DNA from: Pseudomonas asplenii
GTDB lineage: Bacteria > Pseudomonadota > Gammaproteobacteria > Pseudomonadales > Pseudomonadaceae
Length of the DNA: 64,000 bases
Assembly (NCBI RefSeq): GCF_900105475.1
Contig: NZ_LT629777.1
Span: forward strand, 3,658,001 to 3,722,000
Reading direction: 5' to 3'
The notes beneath the pieces were generated by a model. The model did no database searches. It worked only from the letters and a program-made list of their open reading frames with translations, and was not told where the DNA came from. The position numbers and the translations under genes were made by a program. Positions 31,019 through 40,698 of the stretch are shown here, piece after piece. Each line of letters starts with the position of its first letter. Within the stretch, counting starts at the first letter, position 1.

Positions 31019-34000
31019 TCAGGCAGATTTCGGGGTGAGGCGCTCCAATAGCGCCTCCAGTGTATTAAAGCGTTCTTCCGCGCGTTCCATCGGCACCATG
31101 AACTTGAACAACGTGGCACCTTCGAATTTATAGCGGTTGGGTTGCCCCTGGATCAGCTTGATCAGCACCAGCGGATCGACCGGCGTGTCTGCGGTGAACT
31201 CGATGCGTCCACCCTGCGGGCCGCCATCGATCTTCTTGATCCCCAATTGCTCGGCCTGCAGCTTGAGCAGCGTCAGGCGTACCAGGTTCTTGGTCGGCTC
31301 GGGCAGCAGGCCGAAGCGGTCGATCATTTCCACCTGCAGATCCTTGAGACCCTCTTCATCGGTCGCCGAAGCGATGCGTTTATAGAGGATGAGGCGCGCG
31401 TGCACATCCGGCAGGTAGTCTTCGGGAATCAGTGCCGGCAGACGCAGGTTGATTTCCGGCCCGCCACCGAGCGGCTGGTCGAGGTTCGGCTGTTCGCCCT
31501 TGCGGATGGCCTTGACCGCGCGTTCGAGCATTTCCATGTACAGCGTGAAGCCCACGGCCTGGATCTGCCCGCTCTGGCCGTCGCCCAGCAGTTCGCCGGC
31601 ACCGCGGATTTCCAGGTCGTTGGTGGCGAGGACGAAGCCGGCGCCCAGGTCCTGGGTGTTGGCGATCGCTTCCAGGCGCTTTTCCGCGTCTGCGGTGATC
31701 TGCTGGCGACCCGGCGTCAACAGATAGGCATAGGCCTGGTGGTGACTGCGTCCGACCCGGCCGCGCAACTGGTGCAACTGGGCCAGGCCGAACTTGTCGG
31801 CGCGTTCGATGATGATGGTATTGGCGCTCGGTACGTCGATGCCCGTCTCGATGATGGTCGAGGCGATCAGCACGTTGAAGCGCTTGTGGTAGAAGTCGCT
31901 CATCACCTGTTCGAGTTCGCGCTCGCGCATCTGCCCGTGGCCGATACCGATACGTGCTTCCGGCACCAGTTCGGCGAGGTCGGCGGCGCACTTCTCGATG
32001 GTTTTCACGTCGTTGTGCAGGTAATAGACCTGGCCGCCACGCAGCAGCTCACGCAGCAGCGCTTCCTTGACCGTGCTCTTGTTCTGCTCCATGACGAAGG
32101 TGCGGACCGACAGCCGGCGTGCCGGCGGGGTGGCGATGATCGACAGATCGCGCATGCCCGACACGGCCATGTTCAGCGTGCGCGGAATCGGCGTGGCGGT
32201 CAGGGTGAGGATGTCGACTTCACTGCGCAGGGCCTTGAGCTGTTCTTTCTGGCGCACACCGAAGCGGTGTTCCTCGTCGATGATCACCAGGCCCAGGTTC
32301 TTGATCTTCACGTCGTCCTGCAGCAGCTTGTGGGTGCCGATGACGATATCGATCTTGCCTTCGGCGAGGTCGGCCACGGCGGCGCTGACTTCCTTGGCGG
32401 ACTTGAAGCGGCTCATCACCTCGACAGTCACCGGCCAGTCGGCGAAACGGTCGCGGAAGCTGTTGTAGTGCTGCTGGGCGAGCAGGGTCGTGGGGACCAG
32501 GATCGCCACTTGCCGACCGCCGTGCACCGCGATGAAGGCGGCGCGCATGGCCACTTCGGTCTTGCCGAAACCGACGTCGCCGCAAACCAGGCGGTCCATC
32601 GGTTTGGCCGCGAGCATGTCGGCGCGCACGGCCTCGATGGCGGTCTGCTGGTCCGGGGTTTCCTCGAAGGCGAAGCCGGCACTGAAGGTGGCGTAGTCGG
32701 CTTTCGGGTCGTTGAACGCATAACCCTCGCGGGCGGCGCGCCGGGCATAGATGTCGAGCAACTCGGCGGCAACGTCGCGGACCTGTTCGGCGGCCTTGCG
32801 CTTGGCCTTCTGCCAGGTTTCCGAACCCAGTCGGTGCAACGGCGCGAGGGCATCATCGCTGCCGGTGTAGCGGGCGATCAGGTGCAGGTTGGCCACCGGC
32901 ACGTAGAGTTTGGCGCCCTCGGCATATTCGAGGGTGAGGAACTCGGCGGCCTGGTTTTCGATTTCCAGGGTCGCCAGGCCCAGGTAGCGCCCGACGCCGT
33001 GATCGATGTGGACCACCGGCGCGCCTTCGCGCAGTTCGGTGAGGTTCTTGATCACCGCGTCGTTGTTGGCGTCGGCACGTTTTTCCCGGCGCCGGCGCTG
33101 CATCACGCGCTGACCGAACAGCGGGCTTTCGGCGATCAGCGCCAGTGCCGGGTCGTCGAGGACCAGGCCGTCGTCCAGCGGCGCGATGGTGATCGCCAGG
33201 CGTTCCTTGCCGGCGGCGAACTCCGGCCAGCTGTCGACGGTCTTCGGGCGCAGCTTGAGACGTTCGAGCAACTCCAGCAGGACTTCCCGGCGACCGGCCG
33301 ATTCGGCGGTGAACAGCACGCGCCCTGGGAACTGGTCGAGGAACCCGGAAAGCGCCGCGAGTGGCTGGTTGGCCTTGGCCTCGATCGCCAGGTTCGGCAG
33401 TTCGCGGGCGGCGAAGCGTTCGCGGCCGACGCCGGTTTCGACATCCTGTTGGCTGGCGATGATCCGGGGCCAGCTTTTCAGGCGGGCGAAGCACTCTTCC
33501 ACCGGCAGAAACAGCTCGGCTGGCGGCAGCAGTGGCCGGGTCGGGTCGATGCGACGTTCTTCGTAGCGATTGCGCACGTCGTTCCAGAAGTTTTCCGCAG
33601 CCTGTTCGATACCCGGCAGCGAGAACACCTGGGTGTCCTGGGGCAGATAGTCGAACAGCGTCGAGGTCTCCTCGAAGAACAGCGGCAGGTAGTACTCGAT
33701 ACCGGCGGGCGTAATTCCGCTGTTGAGGTCCTGGAAGATCGAGCAGCGCCGGAAGTCGACGTCGAAACGCTCGCGAAAACGCGCCTTGAAGCGGATCAGC
33801 GCTTCTTTCTGCAGCGGAAATTCCTTGGCCGGCAACAGGCGCACCGAGTCGACCTTGTCGATGGAGCGCTGGTTTTCCGGGTCGAAGGTGCGCAGCGTCT
33901 CGATCTCGTCATCGAACAGGTCGATGCGATACGGCAGCTTGCTGCCCATCGGGAACAGGTCGACCAGGGCACCGCGCACGGCGAATTCACCGTGTTCGTA

Positions 34001-34468
34001 CACCGTATCGACGCAGCGATAGCCGGCTGCTTCCAGGCGGGTACGCATCTGCTCCACGTCGAGTTTCTGGCCGACATCCAGCACCAGGCTGCTGCCGAGC
34101 AGGAATTGGGTGGGCGCCAGGCGGTGCAGGGCGGTAGTGATCGGCACCACCAGCACACCATGTTCCAGTTCCGGCAGCCGATAGAGGCTGGCGATGCGCT
34201 GGGAGATGATGTCCTGGTGCGGCGAGAACAGATCGTAGGGCAGGGTTTCCCAGTCCGGGAAATGCAGCACCGGCAAATCGGGGGCGAAGAAACTCAGCTC
34301 CTGTTCCAGCCGTTCGGCACTCTGGCTGTCGGCGGTCAGTAGCAGGGTGAAGCGCCTGGCGGCGCTGGCAGCCTCGGCAATGGCCAGGCTCAGGGCGGCA
34401 CCGGGCAGGTTGCCCCAGTGTTGTTTGCCTGTTGCAGCAGGCAGTAGCGGTAGGCGCAGAACGGGCAC
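31019..34468 (-). CDS. mfd: Transcription-repair coupling factor
   Basis: An approximately 1149-aa ATPase that removes RNA polymerase stalled at DNA lesions and recruits UvrA. The N-terminal UvrB-like part includes HFPDWETLPYD and QRIASLYRLPEL. The RNA-polymerase-interaction and helicase parts include VHIDHGVGRYLGL, Walker A GDVGFGKTEVAMR, DEEHRFGVRQKE, TATPIPRTLNMA and LRGRVGRS. I chose the GTG at 34468 because the protein then starts MPVLRLPLLPA, as I recall for Pseudomonas homologues; a GTG at 34528 would add 20 residues. Neither has a strong ribosome site. Confidence 0.93.
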   Translation of the reverse strand: MPVLRLPLLPAATGKQHWGNLPGAALSLAIAEAASAARRFTLLLTADSQSAERLEQELSFFAPDLPVLHFPDWETLPYDLFSPHQDIISQRIASLYRLPELEHGVLVVPITTALHRLAPTQFLLGSSLVLDVGQKLDVEQMRTRLEAAGYRCVDTVYEHGEFAVRGALVDLFPMGSKLPYRIDLFDDEIETLRTFDPENQRSIDKVDSVRLLPAKEFPLQKEALIRFKARFRERFDVDFRRCSIFQDLNSGITPAGIEYYLPLFFEETSTLFDYLPQDTQVFSLPGIEQAAENFWNDVRNRYEERRIDPTRPLLPPAELFLPVEECFARLKSWPRIIASQQDVETGVGRERFAARELPNLAIEAKANQPLAALSGFLDQFPGRVLFTAESAGRREVLLELLERLKLRPKTVDSWPEFAAGKERLAITIAPLDDGLVLDDPALALIAESPLFGQRVMQRRRREKRADANNDAVIKNLTELREGAPVVHIDHGVGRYLGLATLEIENQAAEFLTLEYAEGAKLYVPVANLHLIARYTGSDDALAPLHRLGSETWQKAKRKAAEQVRDVAAELLDIYARRAAREGYAFNDPKADYATFSAGFAFEETPDQQTAIEAVRADMLAAKPMDRLVCGDVGFGKTEVAMRAAFIAVHGGRQVAILVPTTLLAQQHYNSFRDRFADWPVTVEVMSRFKSAKEVSAAVADLAEGKIDIVIGTHKLLQDDVKIKNLGLVIIDEEHRFGVRQKEQLKALRSEVDILTLTATPIPRTLNMAVSGMRDLSIIATPPARRLSVRTFVMEQNKSTVKEALLRELLRGGQVYYLHNDVKTIEKCAADLAELVPEARIGIGHGQMRERELEQVMSDFYHKRFNVLIASTIIETGIDVPSANTIIIERADKFGLAQLHQLRGRVGRSHHQAYAYLLTPGRQQITADAEKRLEAIANTQDLGAGFVLATNDLEIRGAGELLGDGQSGQIQAVGFTLYMEMLERAVKAIRKGEQPNLDQPLGGGPEINLRLPALIPEDYLPDVHARLILYKRIASATDEEGLKDLQVEMIDRFGLLPEPTKNLVRLTLLKLQAEQLGIKKIDGGPQGGRIEFTADTPVDPLVLIKLIQGQPNRYKFEGATLFKFMVPMERAEERFNTLEALLERLTPKSA

Positions 34469-34834
34469 GGAAGGTTGAGCTCCAGCGTTGCGACGAAAGT
34501 CGTCAAGTGTAACGGTCCGGAGTGCCACCTGTCAGTTGCAGACTGTCTCTATTGCAGGAAGAGGTAAATGTGGTGGCTATGACAAGAAATAGCGGTTTTT
34601 TCGGGATTATGTAGTGCTCAAGTGTACGGGTGTTTCGGAGGGTTACGGACAACTGATGGAGTTTGCACCAAAATAAGGCGCCCTGGAGCCCGCGTATTTA
34701 CTGGTCTGCGTCGAGGTATGGATTTTTCAGGGGCGATTTTGTGTGATGAAGGATGACAGTCGCGCATTGCTCGCAGCGCGACTCGGCTGCATAATGTAGC
34801 CCCTTTTTTAAGCCCCTACATGTGGAAGGTTCCC
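34469..34834. other. mfd/gap divergent promoter region
   Basis: About 365 bp between mfd (minus) and gap (plus). It holds the candidate gap promoter with an 8-bp inverted repeat over its -35 and the ribosome site GGAAGG (34824-34829). The rest is moderately AT-rich, with no gene apparent. Confidence 0.5.
34758..34795 (+). promoter_or_regulatory. Candidate gap promoter with operator-like inverted repeat
   Basis: TTGCTC (34767-34772), 17-base spacer, CATAAT (34790-34795). A perfect inverted repeat AGTCGCGC-N10-GCGCGACT (34758-34783) encloses the -35 and part of the spacer, a typical place for a repressor site. A weak terminator-like hairpin plus T-run (34785-34809) overlaps the -10. Confidence 0.5.
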
Positions 34835-36283
34835 GTGACTCAGAAGCCCGACCAGTGTCTTGGTGAGTGGATTGATCGTGAAGCACTTGCAGAAGCGATG
34901 ATTCCACTGATCGGTCAGCTCTACCGCAATAACAATGTGGTGAGCTCGATCTACGGCCGCAGCCTGATCAACCAGTCTGTCATCGCGATTCTCAAGGCGC
35001 ACCGCTTTGCTCGCCATCGTCAGAGCGATGATGCCGAACTGTCCGTCCACGAGACTTTCCCGCTGCTCAAGGCGATGAGCGAGCTCAAACTGGGTGCCGC
35101 TTCGGTGGATCTGGGCAAGCTGGCCGTGAAGTTCAAGCAGCAAGGCAACGGCCGTACTGCCGAGCAGTTCGTGCGCGAAGAGCTGGCTGATGTTGTAGGT
35201 CAGCAGAACGCCACTGCTCGCAAGGGTACCGATGTGGTGCTGTACGGCTTCGGTCGTATCGGTCGCCTGTTGGCCCGTATCCTGATCGAGAAGACCGGTG
35301 GTGGCGACGGCCTGCGTCTGCGCGCCATCGTCGTGCGCAAGGGTGCCACCAACGACCTGACCAAGCGCGCCAGCCTGCTGCGTCGTGACTCGGTGCATGG
35401 TTCGTTCAATGGCACCATCACCATCGACGAAGAAAACAACACCATCACCGCCAACGGTAACCTGATCCAGGTGATCTACGCGAAGAACCCGACCGAGGTG
35501 GACTACACCCAGTACGGTATCAAGGACGCCCTGCTGGTGGACAACACCGGTGTCTGGCGTGATGCCGAAGGCCTGGGCCAGCACCTGGCCTGCCCGGGTA
35601 TCGACCGCGTGGTCCTGACCGCGCCGGGCAAGGGCAAGCTGAAGAACATCGTGCACGGTATCAACCATGGCGAGATCACGTCCGAGGACAAGATCGTTTC
35701 GGCGGCGTCCTGCACCACCAACGCCATCGTTCCTGTGCTGAAGGCGGTCAACGACAAGTTCGGTATCATCAACGGTCACGTTGAAACCGTTCACTCGTAC
35801 ACCAACGACCAGAACCTGATCGATAACTTCCACAAGGGCGATCGCCGTGGCCGCAGCGCCGCGCTGAACATGGTCATCACCGAAACCGGTGCTGCCACCG
35901 CTGCTGCCAAGGCATTGCCTGAGCTGGCCGGCAAGCTGACCGGTAACGCGATCCGCGTTCCAACGCCGAACGTGTCGATGGCGATCCTGAACCTGAACCT
36001 GGGCACCGCCAGCACCCGTGAAGAGATGAACGAGTACCTGCGCTACATGGCGCTGCACTCGGATCTGCACAAGCAGATCGACTTCGTCAATTCGCAGGAA
36101 GTGGTTTCAACCGACTTCGTCGGTTCGCGCCACGCCGGTGTGGTTGATGCCGAGGCGACCATCTGCAACGACAACCGTGTTGTTCTGTACGTCTGGTACG
36201 ACAACGAATTCGGTTACAGCTGCCAGGTAGTGCGCGTGATGGAAGACATGGCCGGGGTCAACCCGCCAGCGTTCCCGCGCTAA
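34835..36283 (+). CDS. gap: Glyceraldehyde-3-phosphate dehydrogenase, long form
   Basis: A 482-aa NAD(P)-dependent GAPDH. The first 130 residues form a helical extension absent from the usual 330-aa enzyme. The Rossmann part starts VVLYGFGRIGRLLARI, and the catalytic Cys293 lies in SAASCTTNAIVP, with HVETVHSYTNDQNLID and a C-terminal WYDNEFGYSCQVVR. I chose the GTG at 34835 because GGAAGG lies 5 bases upstream and the protein then begins MTQKPDQCLGEW; an ATG at 34820 would add 5 residues without a ribosome site. The paralogue next to mfd in Pseudomonas is often called gap-2 or gapB and may favour gluconeogenesis. Confidence 0.9.
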   Translation: MTQKPDQCLGEWIDREALAEAMIPLIGQLYRNNNVVSSIYGRSLINQSVIAILKAHRFARHRQSDDAELSVHETFPLLKAMSELKLGAASVDLGKLAVKFKQQGNGRTAEQFVREELADVVGQQNATARKGTDVVLYGFGRIGRLLARILIEKTGGGDGLRLRAIVVRKGATNDLTKRASLLRRDSVHGSFNGTITIDEENNTITANGNLIQVIYAKNPTEVDYTQYGIKDALLVDNTGVWRDAEGLGQHLACPGIDRVVLTAPGKGKLKNIVHGINHGEITSEDKIVSAASCTTNAIVPVLKAVNDKFGIINGHVETVHSYTNDQNLIDNFHKGDRRGRSAALNMVITETGAATAAAKALPELAGKLTGNAIRVPTPNVSMAILNLNLGTASTREEMNEYLRYMALHSDLHKQIDFVNSQEVVSTDFVGSRHAGVVDAEATICNDNRVVLYVWYDNEFGYSCQVVRVMEDMAGVNPPAFPR

Positions 36284-36296
36284 GCGACTGGAAATG

Positions 36297-36328
36297 AAAA
36301 CGCCCCGACTTGTCGGGGCGTTTTTTTT
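36297..36328 (+). terminator. Rho-independent terminator of gap
   Basis: AAAACGCCCCGACTTGTCGGGGCG followed by eight T: a perfect 8-bp GC stem with a short loop. Confidence 0.93.
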
Positions 36329-36357
36329 GTGCCTTGCAGTGGCTTTGCGGGTGGCTC

Positions 36358-36457
36358 TGTTCGCGGGCAAGCCCTGCTCCTACAAGGTGAGGGCGTCGCA
36401 CACCGGTACCTCATGCGCAGCCAACCTGCAGGAGCAGGGCTTGCCTGCGAAGCTTTA
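36358..36457. repeat. REP pair (inverted, 34-bp spacer)
   Basis: TTCGCGGGCAAGCCCTGCTC (36360-36379) and GGAGCAGGGCTTGCCTGCGA (36431-36450) are inverted REP copies between the gap terminator and the MFS gene stop codon; the second copy has C-to-T change in the core. Confidence 0.85.
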
Positions 36458-36459
36458 CC

Positions 36460-37746
36460 TCAGGCCGCAGCCTGCGCCGTGCGCAGTTCATGCTTGTTGC
36501 CATGGAACAACACCAGGGTGGCAATCAGCCCCAGCACCGCCGCGCCAGTGAGCCAGATGCCCGGTGCCGCCTTGTTGTCCAGCACATGGATCAGGTAGGT
36601 GCAGACCGCCGGAGTGAAACCACCGAACGTTGCGGTTGCCAGGCTGTAGGCCAGGGAGAAACCGGTGGTGCGCACCTCGACCGGCATGATTTCGGTGAGC
36701 GCCACCACCATCGCACCGTTATACGAGCCGTAAAGGAACGACAGCCACAGTTCGGCGATCAGCAGGTGGCTGAAGCTCGGGTCGGCGACCAGCCAGGACA
36801 GTACCGGATAGGCGGTGAGGATGGCCAGAATGGTCGCAGCCAGCAGCAGTGGCTTGCGGCCGATCTTGTCGGAAACGGCACCCATCACTGGCAGCCAGAA
36901 GAAGTTCGACAGGCCGATGCAGACGGTCACCAGCAGCGCATCGAAGTCCGACAGGTGCAGTTCGGCCTTGCCGAAGGTCGGGGTATAGGCCGTGATCAGG
37001 TAGAAGGACACCGTGGTCATGACCACCAGCGCCATGCCGGCCAGTACCAGGCCGAAGTTCTGGCCGATCGAGCGCATCACTTCCCGCAGGGTCGGGCGAT
37101 GTTTACGCGCCTGGAACTCTGGCGTTTCCTCTAGCGAACGACGGATGATGAAGATCGCCGGAACGATCATGCAGCCGACCAGGAACGGTACGCGCCAGCC
37201 CCATTCACCCATTTGCTCTGGGCTCAGCCAGTGGTTCAGGCCTACGCCCAGCAAACCGGCGAACACCACCGCGGCCTGTTGGCTGGCAGACTGCCAACTG
37301 ACGAAGAAGCCCTTGCGGCCCGGTGTCGAGATCTCGGCCAGATAGACCGAAACACCGCCCAGTTCCACGCCGGCGGAGAAGCCCTGCAGCAGTCGGCCCA
37401 GCAGCACCAGCAGGGGGGCGGCGACGCCCAGGGTCGAATAACCCGGCACGCAGGCAATCAGCACGGTACCGGCGGCCATCAGCGCCAGGGTGATGATCAG
37501 GCCCTGGCGGCGACCGTGGCGGTCGATGTAGGCGCCGAGGAAAATCGCCCCCAGCGGACGCATCAGGAAGCCGGCACCGAAGGTCGCCAGCGAGAGCATC
37601 AGCGAAGCGAATGCGCTGTCGGTCGGAAAGAAGGTTTTAGCGATGGCCGTGGCGTAGAAGCCATAAACCATGAAGTCGAACATCTCAAGGAAGTTGCCAC
37701 TGACAACGCGAAAGATCGCCTTGCCCTTGCCTGTATTCGAGGCCAT
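36460..37746 (-). CDS. MFS citrate/tricarballylate-type proton symporter (MHS family)
   Basis: A 428-aa inner-membrane transporter with about 12 hydrophobic segments. It strongly resembles Salmonella CitA/Tcu[18 protein letters not shown] at the start, [33 protein letters not shown], and the long shared segment around [13 protein letters not shown] [11 protein letters not shown]. Likely substrates are citrate or a related tricarboxylate taken up with protons. No tcuAB or citrate catabolic genes are adjacent, so the substrate is inferred from resemblance only. It stands alone between gap and apbE with a weak ribosome site. Confidence 0.82.
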   Translation of the reverse strand: MASNTGKGKAIFRVVSGNFLEMFDFMVYGFYATAIAKTFFPTDSAFASLMLSLATFGAGFLMRPLGAIFLGAYIDRHGRRQGLIITLALMAAGTVLIACVPGYSTLGVAAPLLVLLGRLLQGFSAGVELGGVSVYLAEISTPGRKGFFVSWQSASQQAAVVFAGLLGVGLNHWLSPEQMGEWGWRVPFLVGCMIVPAIFIIRRSLEETPEFQARKHRPTLREVMRSIGQNFGLVLAGMALVVMTTVSFYLITAYTPTFGKAELHLSDFDALLVTVCIGLSNFFWLPVMGAVSDKIGRKPLLLAATILAILTAYPVLSWLVADPSFSHLLIAELWLSFLYGSYNGAMVVALTEIMPVEVRTTGFSLAYSLATATFGGFTPAVCTYLIHVLDNKAAPGIWLTGAAVLGLIATLVLFHGNKHELRTAQAAA

Positions 37747-38033
37747 TTTTATTTACTCACTTTGGCTGTCTTATTAAGCAATCCTGCGTTTTGCTCGTCC
37801 TTACTGACTCTTTCAGGCATGCACACGCTGGCAGAACAGTATTGTAACGATATGTGTATTACCGTGACTGGGCAACAAAAAAACGAGCTTACTGGCCAAA
37901 TGGCACAAGCCACGGATTAGAGCGCTTGGCTGCGCATTTGAGGCGAGTACAAGTCATTGATGTCACAAGGGATAATGAGCCCGCGAGGATCGGGCGCATA
38001 ATGCGCGGCTTCGAACCGTACTTGTGCGAGCCT

Positions 38034-39080
38034 ATGTCATTTCTTCAGCATTTCAGGATGGCCTGGCGCCGCCCCGGCCCATGGCTGGCGGGTGTGATTC
38101 TGGCGCTGTTATCCGGCTGCGATGGGCGGGATTCGCTCGAGCGCTTTGGCGGCCCGACCATGGGCAGCACCTATTCGATTCAGTACGTGCGCCGTGCCGG
38201 TGGTCCGTCATCGGCTGACATCAAGGCTGAAGTGGAGGCAATTCTCAGGCGCGTCGACCAGCAGATGTCGACCTATCGGGCTGATTCGGATATCGCCCGG
38301 TTCAACGATTTGCCGGCCAACCGGTGCCAGCTCATGCCGCTGTCTATTCTGGATCTGGTCCGCACGGGTGAAGCGCTTTCACAAGCCAGCGAGGGTGCCT
38401 ACGATCTGACGGTCGAACCGCTGATGAATCTCTGGGGCTTCGGCCCGCAGGGGCGTGAGGAAAAGGTGCCGGACGCCGCGCAACTGGCAACGGTTCGCCA
38501 GCGCGTCGGCCATGCCCACTTGCGTATCGAGGGCGATCGACTGTGCAAGGATGCGCCGGTGGAGGTCGACTTCGACAGTATCGCCGCAGGCTACACTGTG
38601 GATCTGATTGCCGCGCGGTTGGCGGCGCTGGGTATCGACAGTTTTCTGGCCGAAGTCACCGGCGAGCTCAAGGCGGTAGGGCGCAAGCCCGATGGCAGCC
38701 CCTGGCGCGTCGCCCTGGAGGAGCCGCGGGACGATCGGCAGGTCGCGCAACGGATCGTCGATATCGACGGCTATGGGGTTTCCACTTCAGGTGACTACCG
38801 CAATTATTTCGAGCAGGAGGGCAAACGTTACTCCCACACCTTCGATGCCCGCGTCGGTGCGCCCGTCAGCCATGAGCTGGCAGCGGTCACGGTGATTCAT
38901 CCATCGACGCTGATGGCCGATGGCTTGTCGACGCTGTTGCTGATCCTCGGGCCGGAGCAGGGATGGGATTACGCAAAAAAACACGATATCGCCGCATTTT
39001 TTGTGATTCGTGCCGATAAAGCTTTCGTCACACGAACGAATCCGGCATTCGACAGGTTGTTGAAGGCGACAACGCCTTAA
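38034..39080 (+). CDS. apbE: FAD:protein FMN transferase (ApbE), lipoprotein
   Basis: A 348-aa exported lipoprotein that attaches FMN covalently to threonine of target flavoproteins. Signal segment WLAGVILALLSGC carries the lipobox with lipidated Cys. ApbE motifs are GGPTMGSTYSI, LMNLWGFGP, VEVDFDSIAAGYTVD, GELKAVG and YSHTFDARVGAPV. The open frame starts at 37854, but the exported protein more likely begins at the ATG at 38034 (or 38001), which gives a normal signal peptide. In P. aeruginosa apbE ends the nqr operon; no nqr genes are here, so its target lies elsewhere. Confidence 0.88.
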   Translation: MSFLQHFRMAWRRPGPWLAGVILALLSGCDGRDSLERFGGPTMGSTYSIQYVRRAGGPSSADIKAEVEAILRRVDQQMSTYRADSDIARFNDLPANRCQLMPLSILDLVRTGEALSQASEGAYDLTVEPLMNLWGFGPQGREEKVPDAAQLATVRQRVGHAHLRIEGDRLCKDAPVEVDFDSIAAGYTVDLIAARLAALGIDSFLAEVTGELKAVGRKPDGSPWRVALEEPRDDRQVAQRIVDIDGYGVSTSGDYRNYFEQEGKRYSHTFDARVGAPVSHELAAVTVIHPSTLMADGLSTLLLILGPEQGWDYAKKHDIAAFFVIRADKAFVTRTNPAFDRLLKATTP

Positions 39081-39261
39081 CATCCCACGCATTAACATGT
39101 AGTGCAGGCAAAGCTGGCTTACGACGCGACCAAGGGTTAATGTGCGCGGCGTTCACGCATCTATAGACTGCACACCGAGATTTGATCCTTCATGTCGCTG
39201 GCGCGACGTGATTTAGCCGCAGGTGCCAGAGGGGTGCCTCGGCCTGTTCTGAGGAGTACGC

Positions 39262-40656
39262 ATGGCTGTCTACAACTACGACGTAGTGGTACTGGGTTCC
39301 GGCCCCGCTGGAGAAGGTGCGGCAATGAACGCCGCCAAGGCTGGTCGCAAGGTGGCGATGGTCGACAGCCGCCGGCAGGTAGGCGGTAACTGCACCCATC
39401 TGGGGACCATTCCGTCCAAGGCCCTGCGTCACTCGGTGCGGCAGATCATGCAGTTCAACACCAACCCGATGTTCCGGGCCATTGGCGAGCCGCGCTGGTT
39501 CTCCTTCCCGGACGTGCTCAAGAGCGCCGAGAAGGTGATCTCCAAGCAGGTCGCCTCGCGCACCGGGCACTATGCCCGCAACCGCGTGGACCTGTTCTTC
39601 GGCACTGGCAGCTTCGCCGACGAGCAGACCGTCGAAGTGGTCTGCGCCACCGGCGTGGTCGAGAAGCTGGTGGCCAAGCACATCATCATCGCCACCGGCT
39701 CGCGTCCCTATCGCCCGGCCGATATCGATTTCCACCACCCGCGTATCTACGATAGCGACACCATCCTCAGCCTCGGCCATACCCCGCGCAAGCTGATCAT
39801 CTATGGTGCCGGGGTGATCGGTTGCGAATACGCGTCGATTTTCAGTGGTCTTGGCGTGCTGGTCGAGCTGGTGGACAACCGCGACCAGTTGTTGAGCTTC
39901 CTCGACTCCGAGATTTCCCAGGCGTTGAGCTACCACTTCAGCAACAACAACATCACCGTGCGCCACAACGAGGAGTACGATCGTGTTGAAGGCCTGGACA
40001 ACGGGGTGATCCTGCACCTGAAGTCGGGCAAGAAGATCAAGGCCGACGCCTTGCTCTGGTGTAACGGCCGTACCGGCAACACCGACCGGCTGGGCATGGA
40101 GAACATCGGCGTCAAGGTCAACAGCCGCGGCCAGATCGAGGTTGACGAGAATTATCGTACCTGTGTGCCGAACATCTACGGTGCTGGCGACGTGATCGGC
40201 TGGCCGAGCCTGGCCAGTGCCGCCCACGACCAGGGCCGCTCGGCGGCAGGCAGCATCGTCGACAACGGCAGTTGGCGCTATGTCAACGACGTACCGACCG
40301 GGATCTATACCATTCCGGAGATCAGTTCGATCGGCAAGAACGAGCACGAACTGACCAAGGCCAAGGTGCCTTACGAAGTGGGCAAGGCGTTCTTCAAGAG
40401 CATGGCCCGCGCGCAGATCGCCGGCGAGCCGCAAGGCATGCTGAAGATCCTGTTCCACCGCGAAACCCTGGAAGTCCTCGGTGTGCACTGCTTCGGCTAC
40501 CAGGCCTCGGAGATCGTCCACATCGGCCAGGCGATCATGAACCAGCCGGGCGAGAACAACACCCTGAAGTACTTCGTCAACACCACCTTCAACTACCCGA
40601 CCATGGCCGAAGCCTATCGGGTAGCCGCCTACGATGGTCTGAACCGGCTTTTTTGA
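39262..40656 (+). CDS. sthA: Soluble pyridine nucleotide transhydrogenase
   Basis: A 464-aa FAD enzyme that moves reducing equivalents between NADPH and NAD. FAD site [10 protein letters not shown] (12-21), NAD(P) site [18 protein letters not shown], and the C-terminal dimerisation domain of the disulfide reductase superfamily. The redox disulfide CxxxxC is replaced by Cys44/Thr49 ([15 protein letters not shown]), the hallmark of SthA rather than a dihydrolipoamide dehydrogenase. E. coli SthA is 466 aa. The ATG has GAGGAG upstream. Confidence 0.95.
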   Translation: MAVYNYDVVVLGSGPAGEGAAMNAAKAGRKVAMVDSRRQVGGNCTHLGTIPSKALRHSVRQIMQFNTNPMFRAIGEPRWFSFPDVLKSAEKVISKQVASRTGHYARNRVDLFFGTGSFADEQTVEVVCATGVVEKLVAKHIIIATGSRPYRPADIDFHHPRIYDSDTILSLGHTPRKLIIYGAGVIGCEYASIFSGLGVLVELVDNRDQLLSFLDSEISQALSYHFSNNNITVRHNEEYDRVEGLDNGVILHLKSGKKIKADALLWCNGRTGNTDRLGMENIGVKVNSRGQIEVDENYRTCVPNIYGAGDVIGWPSLASAAHDQGRSAAGSIVDNGSWRYVNDVPTGIYTIPEISSIGKNEHELTKAKVPYEVGKAFFKSMARAQIAGEPQGMLKILFHRETLEVLGVHCFGYQASEIVHIGQAIMNQPGENNTLKYFVNTTFNYPTMAEAYRVAAYDGLNRLF

Positions 40657-40698
40657 GCGGCTCCGGCCGGTGGCCTGAGCCGGCCGGGGAGACCGATT

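Noticed and set aside
31142..34342. 1066-codon plus-strand open frame over mfd
   Set aside because: Antisense shadow. Length alone is not support in GC-rich DNA; mfd has all helicase motifs.
34785..34809. Terminator-like hairpin GGCTGC-ATAAT-GTAGCC plus T-run before gap
   Set aside because: The hairpin contains the probable -10 (CATAAT) and has a weak stem with a GU pair, so I treat it as promoter rather than a true attenuator.
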